In this document: one piece after another, positions 1 through 5,940 of the stretch
Position numbering within the stretch: position 1 is the stretch's first letter
Layout: each line of letters begins with the position of its first letter
Assembly: GCA_023251415.1 (NCBI GenBank)
Contig: JAHEYX010000169.1
Coordinates: 1 to 6,944 of the forward strand
Direction of reading: 5' to 3'
From: Chitinophagales bacterium
GTDB taxonomy: Bacteria > Bacteroidota > Bacteroidia > Chitinophagales > CAIODY01
DNA: 6,944 nucleotides
The notes under the pieces: generated by a model
The model's database searches: none
What the model saw: only the letters and a program-made list of their open reading frames with translations
What the model was told of the DNA's origin: nothing
Program-made: the position numbers and the translations under genes

Positions 1-473
1 TTTTGCGTTTCATACACATGACGTAAGCTTCTGTAATCTACTTCATGCACATAACGATCGTTTTCGTTAGTATTTAAGTAAATGGTATTCGCATGCTTGA
101 TCATCAAATTCAAAACAGATGGCATCATATCCAACCACATTACGTTTTGAATACCGCTGGCTTCACGTGCTTCTTCAATGGTGTATTTATGACCTTCCCA
201 AATGGCAATATCTTCATTGGTGCGTTTAATGAACAACACTTCTTGACGGTTATCAATAGCACATCCCGGAAACAACACCAATACACTTTCTTCTTGATCG
301 ATACCGCTTAAATAAAAGATATCGCTGTTTTGACGCCACAAGTGTTGCGCATCCGCATTACGTGGCATTAAATCATTGGATTGAAAAATGGCAATCGCAT
401 CAGATTCCATTTTAGCCGCAAAACGTTTACGGTTTTCAATAAATAATTTCGAATCAATAGGTAAATATTTCAT
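1..473 (-). CDS. pepP: Xaa-Pro aminopeptidase (aminopeptidase P), N-terminal part, cut by window edge
   Basis: Cytosolic metallopeptidase that removes an N-terminal residue preceding proline. Reading the minus strand from the ATG at 473-471 gives 157 codons with no stop, running off base 1, so only the N-terminal domain is seen. It opens MKYLPIDSKLFIENRKRF and contains a PRNADAQHLWRQNSDIFYLS segment (residues about 37-56), the hallmark of the aminopeptidase P N-terminal domain (AMP_N, creatinase-like fold). The segments VLFIKRTNED and IWEGHKYT (79-98) also fit that family. The metal-binding pita-bread domain, with its two Asp, one His and two Glu ligands, would lie beyond the window, so activity cannot be checked. 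The start is 14 bases after the gldA stop with no promoter seen between them, so it is probably the second gene of a gldA-pepP transcript. The family call is firm; the symbol is by homology only. Confidence 0.88.
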   Translation of the reverse strand, partial: MKYLPIDSKLFIENRKRFAAKMESDAIAIFQSNDLMPRNADAQHLWRQNSDIFYLSGIDQEESVLVLFPGCAIDNRQEVLFIKRTNEDIAIWEGHKYTIEEAREASGIQNVMWLDMMPSVLNLMIKHANTIYLNTNENDRYVHEVDYRSLRHVYETQ

Positions 474-487
474 GAGTATAATTCGGT

Positions 488-1390
488 TTAATTTTGTGTT
501 AATTGATGGAATACATCTTCTAAGGATTGCTTCTCTTCTTGTAAAGTTTTTATGGCCAATTTATTTTTAACAGCATATTCAAACAAAGCATTACGCATAT
601 CGGAACCGGCTGTAATAGTAACAGTAGTATCGTTCATTTTTCTAACCCGTTCTACGGTAGCAATTTTTTCAATATCACTTACCCGAATAGCTTGATCAAA
701 TTCAACCAAGAAAATAAATTGTGTTGGATTAATCCGTTGCAACAATTCAATCTTATCATTCGCCACTATTTTTCCTTTATTAATAATGATTACACGATTA
801 CACATGGCTTGCACCTCTTGCATAATATGGGAAGATAGAATAACCGTTTTATCGCTGCCGGCATTTTTAATCACCTGACGAATCTCCATAATTTGATTGG
901 GGTCTAAACCACTGGTCGGTTCATCTAAAATCAGCACTTTAGGGTCATGAATCATAGCTGCTGCTAGCCCTACACGCTGTCTGTACCCTTTCGACAATTG
1001 CCCAATTTTTTTATGTTGCTCTACTTGCAAACCTGTCAATTCAACCATACGTGCCACTTTCTTCGACACTTCTTTCAATTGATACAAACCGGCAACAAAA
1101 GCCAAATACTCTTTCACATACATATCCGTATACAAGGGATTGTGCTCCGGTAAATAGCCAATCACACGTTTCACATCGCGACTTTGTTTACTCACATCAA
1201 AATTACATACACTTGCAAAACCGGATGTTTGCGGTATATATCCGGTTAATATTTTCATGGTGGTGCTTTTGCCGGCACCATTCGGACCTAAAAAACCCAG
1301 TATTTCTCCCGGCTTCACATCGAAAGTAATGTCATCAACAGCCTTTTGCGTAGTATACAATTTGGTAAGTCCTGCAACAGAAATCGACAT
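488..1390 (-). CDS. gldA: GldA-type ABC transporter ATP-binding protein (gliding motility/export)
   Basis: Cytoplasmic ATPase subunit of an ABC-2 type exporter; in Flavobacterium GldA works with the membrane proteins GldF and GldG and is needed for gliding. The 300-residue protein has every nucleotide-binding motif: Walker A GPNGAGKST (35-43), a drug-exporter style Q-loop region GYLPEHNPLY (78-87, Glu at the usual Gln position), signature LSKGYRQRVGLA (132-143), Walker B VLILDEP (152-158, catalytic Glu157), D-loop GLDP (161-164) and H-loop SSH (His188). Residues about 215-300 form the extra C-terminal domain seen in this subfamily. The length is typical for GldA. The ATG at 1390 begins MSISVAGLTKLY, which fits the family, and a TTTG/TAcTTTG promoter candidate lies just upstream. 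No permease gene is adjacent, so the exact transporter is inferred from similarity; a general ABC-2 exporter ATPase is the alternative. It does not prove that the organism glides. Confidence 0.87.
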   Translation of the reverse strand: MSISVAGLTKLYTTQKAVDDITFDVKPGEILGFLGPNGAGKSTTMKILTGYIPQTSGFASVCNFDVSKQSRDVKRVIGYLPEHNPLYTDMYVKEYLAFVAGLYQLKEVSKKVARMVELTGLQVEQHKKIGQLSKGYRQRVGLAAAMIHDPKVLILDEPTSGLDPNQIMEIRQVIKNAGSDKTVILSSHIMQEVQAMCNRVIIINKGKIVANDKIELLQRINPTQFIFLVEFDQAIRVSDIEKIATVERVRKMNDTTVTITAGSDMRNALFEYAVKNKLAIKTLQEEKQSLEDVFHQLTQN

Positions 1391-1399
1391 AAGTAATAG

Positions 1400-1483
1400 T
1401 TATAGATTAAGCGGCAACAAAGTAAAGCATAATCGGCAAAGAACAAAAATTATTGCTGCAACAGGCTTGTTAATGGGTAGCAT
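1400..1483 (-). other. 27-codon ORF with strong Shine-Dalgarno upstream of gldA (speculative)
   Basis: An ATG at 1483-1481 opens a 27-codon frame ending in TAA at 1402-1400, ten bases before the gldA start. It is preceded by AGGAGGG (1498-1492 on the minus strand) at an 8-base spacing, the best ribosome-binding sequence in the window and unusual for Bacteroidota. The peptide begins MLPINKPVAAIIFVLCRL and is hydrophobic, and I recognise no family. It overlaps the candidate gldA promoter, so both can hardly be used at once. It may be a leader peptide, but chance is the more likely explanation. Confidence 0.15.
1418..1447 (-). promoter_or_regulatory. Candidate Bacteroidota-type promoter for gldA
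   Basis: On the minus strand, TTTG (1447-1444) is followed, 19 bases after its TTTG-like core, by TACTTTG (1424-1418). The Bacteroidota consensus is TTG/TTTG, 17-23 bases, then TAnnTTTG; the -7 box here has one base fewer than consensus between TA and TTTG. Transcription would start near 1411, about 20 bases before the gldA ATG. It is seen by eye only, and AT-rich DNA gives frequent chance matches. Confidence 0.3.
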
Positions 1484-1536
1484 CGTTATTACCCTCCTAA
1501 AGTATAGGTTTTAAAGCGGTATTCCGGTTACTTCAA

Positions 1537-1585
1537 ACTGCTATTGCCAAAATTAATCAGTAGGAAAGCGCTTTACTGCTATTGC
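1537..1585. repeat. 11-base direct repeat flanking the 3' end of the GNAT gene
   Basis: ACTGCTATTGC occurs exactly at 1537-1547 and again at 1575-1585. The second copy contains the GNAT stop codon and the Gln codon before it (CAATAG on the minus strand), so the first copy is a duplicate of the gene's end lying in the spacer. An AAAGCG also precedes each copy (1513-1518 and 1565-1570), at different distances. This looks like the remains of a small local duplication. Confidence 0.45.
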
Positions 1586-2031
1586 GTTTTAACATAAGCG
1601 TCTTTAGCCGGACGTTCCATCCATCGTTCCGGAAATACCGGTGCTGTAAAGCCAAATTGGGCGTACAAGCCATGGGCATCTTTGGTAGCTAAGCTCCAGC
1701 GACGAAGTCCTTGTAATTCCGGATGCGATAACATTACCTCCATCAACCACTTCGATAAGCCTTGTCCTTGGTATTCCGGCACAATAAACACATCACCCAA
1801 ATAAGCAAATACGGCATAATCCGTTACCACACGTGCAAAACCTATTTGTTTAGTGCCATCATACACCCCAAAGCACAAGCTATTGGCTATGGCGCATTCG
1901 GTAGTTTCCTTAGCACGTGTACTCGCCCAATAACTGCTGCTTAAAAAACCGTGTATGACAGCTATTTGCAATAAACTTTTATCGGTGCTGATAAGGAAGT
2001 TTTCGCGACGAGTTTCATAATGCGTATTCAT
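1579..2031 (-). CDS. GNAT family N-acetyltransferase, substrate unknown
   Basis: Predicted cytoplasmic acetyl-CoA dependent N-acetyltransferase of 150 residues, a normal single-domain size. The core is visible: motif A strand and loop GDVFIVPEYQGQGLSKWLME (79-98), where Q88-G-Q-G91-L-S93 matches the acetyl-CoA pyrophosphate-binding Q/R-x-x-G-x-G/A pattern with Ser last. Motif B follows as LATKDAHGLYAQFGF (114-128), with the HGLYxxFGF turn usual in this GNAT subgroup. An N-terminal GFLSSSYWA stretch (28-36) also fits the subgroup. The start at 2031 is kept because no better in-frame ATG is seen upstream and a weak -7-like TATATTTA lies at the right distance (2061-2054). The gene is divergent from the fadN-like gene and 188 bases upstream of gldA in the same direction. 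The substrate (small amine, antibiotic or protein N-terminus) cannot be told from the sequence. Confidence 0.85.
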   Translation of the reverse strand: MNTHYETRRENFLISTDKSLLQIAVIHGFLSSSYWASTRAKETTECAIANSLCFGVYDGTKQIGFARVVTDYAVFAYLGDVFIVPEYQGQGLSKWLMEVMLSHPELQGLRRWSLATKDAHGLYAQFGFTAPVFPERWMERPAKDAYVKTQ

Positions 2032-2216
2032 AATTATTGGTTTAAATGCAGGATAAATATAGTATTGCTTTTATCAAATTCGAAAATATCCAACGCAAAA
2101 CATCAAAACCTATTGTCTGCCTGTTATTTTTTATTACTCCAACTACTTCATTTCTACTCCTTCAAATTTCTAATTGATTACTTTTTAAGTTACATTTGTT
2201 GAATAAATTTAATTGT
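2032..2216. promoter_or_regulatory. Divergent intergenic region between GNAT gene and fadN-like gene
   Basis: This 185-base AT-rich region must hold promoters for both neighbours. For the plus strand there is a good -7 box (TACATTTG, 2191-2198), listed separately. For the minus strand the best I find is TTTC (2085-2082), 20 bases, TATATTTA (2061-2054), which misses the final G of the consensus. A run of 52 bases (2124-2175) has no G on the plus strand. I see no clear operator dyad, such as a TetR- or MarR-type palindrome, that would suggest fatty-acid control. Confidence 0.4.
2167..2198 (+). promoter_or_regulatory. Candidate Bacteroidota-type promoter for the fadN-like gene
   Basis: TACATTTG (2191-2198) is an exact match to the TAnnTTTG -7 consensus. 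A weak -33 box TTTC (2167-2170) lies 20 bases upstream. The transcript would start near 2205, about 12 bases before the ATG at 2217. The box also contains an in-frame TTG at 2196, which is therefore unlikely to be the translation start. Confidence 0.42.
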
Positions 2217-4628
2217 ATGTCGTTGCAAAATCGTAGCCTTAAAAAAGTAGCCATATTAGGCAGTGGAGTTATGGGAAGCCGCATTGCGTGCCACTTTGCC
2301 AATATCGGTATCGAAGTATTGTTATTAGATATAGCACCTAATAAACTTACGGATGAGGAAACAGCTAAAGGGCTCACCCTCGACAATCCGAAAGTAAAAA
2401 ACCGCATTGTCAACGACGCCTTGCAAAGTACTATTAAAGCGAATCCGGCTGCGCTCTATCATCCAAGTAAAGCTGCTCGTATTAAAACCGGCAACTTTAC
2501 CGACGATTTAGCCGCCATTGCCACTTGCGATTGGATTATGGAAGTGGTTGTCGAAAATTTAGCCATTAAACAAAGCTTATTTGCTCAAGTAGAAAATTTC
2601 CGTAAACCCGGAACGCTCATCACTTCTAACACTTCAGGCATTCCGATTCATCTCATGTTAGACCAACGCAGTGCCGATTTTAAAGCGCATTTCTGTGGTA
2701 CGCACTTCTTCAATCCGCCTCGTTACTTGCGTTTATTGGAAATCATTCCTACTCCATTTACCAAACCCGAAGTAGTTGAATTCTTGTTGCAGTACGGTGA
2801 TGTGTATTTAGGAAAAACAACCGTATTGTGTAAAGACACCCCGGCCTTTATTGCCAATCGTATTGGGGTGTACGGTATTATGAGTACCTTTTATTGGATG
2901 AATAAATTGGATTTAAGTGTAGATGAAATTGATGTCTTAACCGGTCCGATATGCGGTCGTCCGAAATCTGCTACCTTCCGCACCTGCGATGTAGTAGGCT
3001 TAGATACCTTAATAAAAGTAGCCAACGGCTTAATCGAAAATTGCAAATCCGATGAACAAATCGACTTGTTTAAAGTACCCGATTTCGTTAATGATATGGC
3101 TACGCGCAAATGGATTGGCGATAAAACAGGACAAGGATTTTACAAGAAAGATAAAAGCAGTGGCAAGACCGAAATTCTGACTTTGAATCCAAAAACCATG
3201 GAGTATCAAGCCAAGCAACGCTCAAAATTTGCAAGCTTGGATGTGGCTAAACCAATAGATAATTTAAAAGAACGCCTTAAAGTTTTAGTGAAAGGCACGG
3301 ATAAAGCTGCCGATTTCTACCGCAATAGTTTTTATGGTTTGTTTGCTTATATCAGTCACCGTATTCCTGAAATTGCTGATCATCCGTATCAAATTGATGA
3401 TGCCATGAAAGCCGGTTTCGGATGGGAACTCGGCCCATTTGAAATATGGGATGTGCTCGGCATTAAAGCCACATTGGCCGCTATGGAGAAAGCTAATTTC
3501 AAAGCTGCTGATTGGGTATATGCCTTAGCTGCTCAAGAAAATGCTTCGTTCTACAGTGTTGCCGATACTACCCGCACCTGTTATGAACCCACTGCCAAAG
3601 CCCAACAAATTATTCCAAACAGCAATGGCTTAATTTTATTGGATAACTTCAGATCAACCAAAACCGTTTGGAAAAACAGCGGTGTTAATTTAATTGATAT
3701 TGGGGATGATGTGTTGAACTTAGAATTCAATACCAAAATGAACAGCATGGGTGGTGAAGTATTGAGCGGTATAATGAAGTCGATCGAAATTGCTGAAAAG
3801 AATTATAGAGGCTTAGTAATTGGCAACGAAGCGCTGAACTTTAGTGCCGGAGCCAATGTGGCCATGATGTTTATGTTGGCCATGGAACAAGAATACGATG
3901 AATTGGATATGGCAGTACGCATGTTCCAACAAGCTACCATGCGCATTCGTTATTCGTCGATACCTGTTGTATTAGCACCACATGATTTAACCTTAGGTGG
4001 TGCATGTGAATGTTGTTTGCATGCCGATAAAGTTATTGCTGCTGCTGAAACCTATGTTGGTTTAGTAGAAGTGGGCGTAGGAATTATTCCGGCCGGTGGC
4101 GGTACCAAAGAATTTACGGTTCGTGCCAGCGATGAATATTTTGAAGGTGATGTGCAATTACCAACCTTGCAACACCGCTTTTTAACTATCGCTCAGGCAA
4201 AGGTTGCTACATCAGCACACGAAGCTTTTGAATTAGGCATTCTACGCAAAGGCAAAGACGAAATCATCTTAAACAAATCGCGCCAATTAACGGCAGCCAA
4301 GAAAGCGGTTTTAGAATTAGCCGATCAAGGTTATGTGATGCCGGTTAAACGTAAAGACATTAAAGTATTAGGCCGCACAGCGTTAGGTGCAATGCTTACC
4401 GGCGCGAATGCCATGCGCTTAGGCAATTACATTAGCGATCATGATTTATTAATTGTACAAAAATTAGCTTATGTAATGTGTGGCGGCGATTTATCGACCG
4501 GAACCACTGTAAGTGAACAGTACTTATTGGATTTAGAACGTGAAGCCTTCTTATCTTTGGTTGGCACTAAGAAAACCTTAGAACGCTTGCAAAGTGTATT
4601 AACGAAAGGTAAACCGGTTCGAAATTAA
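2217..4628 (+). CDS. fadN: 3-hydroxyacyl-CoA dehydrogenase/enoyl-CoA hydratase fusion (FadN-type, beta-oxidation)
   Basis: Bifunctional cytosolic enzyme of 803 residues that hydrates trans-2-enoyl-CoA and oxidises 3-hydroxyacyl-CoA with NAD. The dehydrogenase comes first and the hydratase last, as in Bacillus FadN and the reverse of FadB/FadJ. NAD-binding GSGVMG is at 15-20. Dehydrogenase active-site residues are present: Ser137 and Asn138 (SNTSG), His163 and Asn166 (GTHFFNP), Glu175 and Asn214 (FIANRIG). HAD C-terminal domains follow at about 205-310 and 360-450. The crotonase domain (about 490-700) has NFSAGAN (541-547) for the oxyanion region and two Glu, E598 (GGACE) and E618 (GLVEVG), spaced 20 apart like Glu144/Glu164 of rat enoyl-CoA hydratase. 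The ATG at 2217 is preferred to an upstream in-frame TTG at 2196 that sits inside a promoter box. No thiolase or acyl-CoA dehydrogenase gene adjoins it. Confidence 0.93.
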   Translation: MSLQNRSLKKVAILGSGVMGSRIACHFANIGIEVLLLDIAPNKLTDEETAKGLTLDNPKVKNRIVNDALQSTIKANPAALYHPSKAARIKTGNFTDDLAAIATCDWIMEVVVENLAIKQSLFAQVENFRKPGTLITSNTSGIPIHLMLDQRSADFKAHFCGTHFFNPPRYLRLLEIIPTPFTKPEVVEFLLQYGDVYLGKTTVLCKDTPAFIANRIGVYGIMSTFYWMNKLDLSVDEIDVLTGPICGRPKSATFRTCDVVGLDTLIKVANGLIENCKSDEQIDLFKVPDFVNDMATRKWIGDKTGQGFYKKDKSSGKTEILTLNPKTMEYQAKQRSKFASLDVAKPIDNLKERLKVLVKGTDKAADFYRNSFYGLFAYISHRIPEIADHPYQIDDAMKAGFGWELGPFEIWDVLGIKATLAAMEKANFKAADWVYALAAQENASFYSVADTTRTCYEPTAKAQQIIPNSNGLILLDNFRSTKTVWKNSGVNLIDIGDDVLNLEFNTKMNSMGGEVLSGIMKSIEIAEKNYRGLVIGNEALNFSAGANVAMMFMLAMEQEYDELDMAVRMFQQATMRIRYSSIPVVLAPHDLTLGGACECCLHADKVIAAAETYVGLVEVGVGIIPAGGGTKEFTVRASDEYFEGDVQLPTLQHRFLTIAQAKVATSAHEAFELGILRKGKDEIILNKSRQLTAAKKAVLELADQGYVMPVKRKDIKVLGRTALGAMLTGANAMRLGNYISDHDLLIVQKLAYVMCGGDLSTGTTVSEQYLLDLEREAFLSLVGTKKTLERLQSVLTKGKPVRN

Positions 4629-4634
4629 GTTAAT
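4624..4634. other. Convergent gene junction: two stop codons in a perfect dyad
   Basis: ATTAA-G-TTAAT is a perfect inverted repeat centred on base 4629. Its left arm holds the TAA of the plus-strand fadN-like gene (4626-4628) and its right arm the TAA of the minus-strand amidase gene (4632-4630). No GC-rich hairpin with a T-run fits between the genes, so I see no intrinsic terminator here. A weak AACCGG/CCGGTT pair (4613-4618 and 4649-4654) has a loop of about 30 bases and is not convincing. Confidence 0.6.
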
Positions 4635-5847
4635 AATCGCTTGCGTTGCCGGTTGGCTGACGTCGGCCTTCTTTGTACAAGACCATAAAGGCATCTTTGA
4701 ATCCCGATTTTCGCAAATCGTTTTGAACTTGTAAAGCTGCTACAGCCGTAGGAATCTTATCGGTAAGGTAATGGTATACTCCTTTTTTATCTTGCTCGAT
4801 GGTAAATTTACCAACTGTTTTGATGCGTGGATCTTCCAAATTTAATGGTGTAGTAGAAGAAAAGAATTGCACTTTATAAAAATCTCCTACCGGTGCATTA
4901 GCAGTAGAACTAGCTTGACCTTCTTGCGTTTGTTCTGTTTTTTTAACAGTTTGGTTGGAATTGGAATTGTTTGGATTAGCCGGTTTCACTTCATTGGTAG
5001 TATCGGCTTTTTTCACGCTTCCTTTTACATTTTCCATTTCGGTTTTATAAGCAGCGAAGGCATTAAAAATTGAAGCAGCCAATGTTTCTTGTCCGGCATC
5101 TGAATTCATGTACTTCTCTTCTTCGGGATTGGTTAAGAAACCGGTTTCTACCAATATACTAGGCATAGAAGTATGCACTAGTACTGCAAATCCGGCTTGC
5201 ATCACCCCACGATTAAAACGACCGTTATCTTCAAATTGATCTTGAATTTTAGAAGCTAAGTTTACACTTTGATCCAAATTGGCATTTTGCAACATACTGA
5301 ACATGATGTACGAAGCAGGATCATTAGGATCGAAGCCTTCGTAATGTGTTTGGTAGTCATTCTCCAACAGAATTACACTGTTTTCTCGTTTGGCTACTTG
5401 AAAATTATCATCGGTACGGTGTAATCCCATGGTATAGGTTTCTGTACCGTAAGCGCTATGGTTAGGACTGGCGTTGCAGTGAATACAAATAAATAAATCG
5501 GCATTGGCTTTATTAGCCATAACAGCACGCTCATACAAATCAACAAATTGATCGGTTGTTCGGGCATACACCACTTTCACATCCGGATATTTCTTTTCAA
5601 TCATGCCGCCAAAAAGCAACGAGATTTTTAAGGCTACATCCGCTTCTTTCGACATTACGCCATGACAACCCGGATCGCTGCCTCCATGTCCCGGATCTAT
5701 AAATACCGTTTTGATTTTATATTTTCCATTGCTATTACCGGCTAAACTAGGCTTGGCGCTGATTAAAGTACCAAATACCAACCCTATAATCACCAGTGTT
5801 GGTGTGCTTATTATTCTATTAACAAAATTGAGTGAGGTTATTTTCAT
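4630..5847 (-). CDS. Secreted N-acetylmuramoyl-L-alanine amidase (Amidase_3) with SPOR-like C-terminus
   Basis: Periplasmic zinc amidase that cuts the bond between N-acetylmuramic acid and the peptide stem of peptidoglycan, acting in cell separation or wall remodelling. The 405-residue protein starts with a signal peptide (about 1-36: basic residues, a hydrophobic stretch at 17-30, then a KPSLA|G-like cleavage site). The Amidase_3 domain spans about 45-268, with zinc ligands His54 (DPGHGG), Glu68 (SKEADVAL) and His123 (IHCNAS) and catalytic Glu234 (ILVETGFLTN), all intact. A low-complexity Thr/Asn/Ser/Lys/Gln linker (about 272-318) leads to a domain at about 322-393 (from DFYKVQFFSS to GFKDAFMVLY) that resembles a divergent SPOR fold, which would bind denuded glycan at division sites. 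The gene is convergent with the fadN-like gene and divergent from the LptD-like gene. It is AmiC-like, but I give no symbol because Bacteroidota amidase naming is loose. Confidence 0.92.
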   Translation of the reverse strand: MKITSLNFVNRIISTPTLVIIGLVFGTLISAKPSLAGNSNGKYKIKTVFIDPGHGGSDPGCHGVMSKEADVALKISLLFGGMIEKKYPDVKVVYARTTDQFVDLYERAVMANKANADLFICIHCNASPNHSAYGTETYTMGLHRTDDNFQVAKRENSVILLENDYQTHYEGFDPNDPASYIMFSMLQNANLDQSVNLASKIQDQFEDNGRFNRGVMQAGFAVLVHTSMPSILVETGFLTNPEEEKYMNSDAGQETLAASIFNAFAAYKTEMENVKGSVKKADTTNEVKPANPNNSNSNQTVKKTEQTQEGQASSTANAPVGDFYKVQFFSSTTPLNLEDPRIKTVGKFTIEQDKKGVYHYLTDKIPTAVAALQVQNDLRKSGFKDAFMVLYKEGRRQPTGNASDY

Positions 5848-5940
5848 GCTACACTGCTTGATTAATTATATTTTTGGAGCAAATTACGTTATCGGTAGAA
5901 TTTGCGGATACCGTACAAAATTAAATCATTAGCCAACTTC
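5848..5940. promoter_or_regulatory. Divergent intergenic region between amidase and LptD-like gene
   Basis: The region is 93 bases long if the LptD-like gene starts at 5941. A plus-strand promoter candidate is listed separately. For the amidase, the minus strand has an exact TAnnTTTG match, TAATTTTG (5923-5916), but no -33 partner at the right distance. A second, near match, TAATTTG, lies closer to the gene and also lacks a partner. The promoters of two envelope genes would overlap face to face here. Confidence 0.35.
5873..5904 (+). promoter_or_regulatory. Candidate Bacteroidota-type promoter for the LptD-like gene
   Basis: TTTG (5873-5876), 19 bases, TAGAATTTG (5896-5904). The spacing is right, but the -7 box has one extra base between TA and TTTG compared with the consensus. 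The transcript would start near 5911. The in-frame TTG at 5902 is the end of this box, which argues that translation starts downstream, at TTG 5941. Confidence 0.35.

Noticed and set aside
93..570. Plus-strand ORFs of 72 and 60 codons at the left edge
   Set aside because: They lie opposite the aminopeptidase and gldA coding frames; their composition reads as reverse-strand shadow and no motif is present.
1051..1514. Overlapping plus-strand ORFs opposite gldA and its upstream region
   Set aside because: They are antisense to a clear ATPase with all motifs intact, have no family resemblance or signal, and look like shadow frames.
1565..1574. Perfect palindrome AAAGCGCTTT as a terminator or operator
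   Set aside because: It has no loop and no T-run, so it cannot form a useful intrinsic terminator, and it is too short to call an operator.
2124..2175. 52-base stretch without G on the plus strand in the GNAT/fadN-like spacer
   Set aside because: In AT-rich intergenic DNA with low G content this can arise by chance, and I see no repeat unit or structure in it beyond a loose TACTCC duplication.
2162..3218. Minus-strand ORFs within or overlapping the start of the fadN-like gene
   Set aside because: They are antisense to well-conserved dehydrogenase sequence and show no recognisable protein features.
5711..5932. Plus-strand 73-codon ORF across the amidase/LptD-like intergenic region
   Set aside because: Most of it is antisense to the amidase signal peptide region. 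Its end overlaps the lptD-like promoter in another frame, and it shows no family resemblance.
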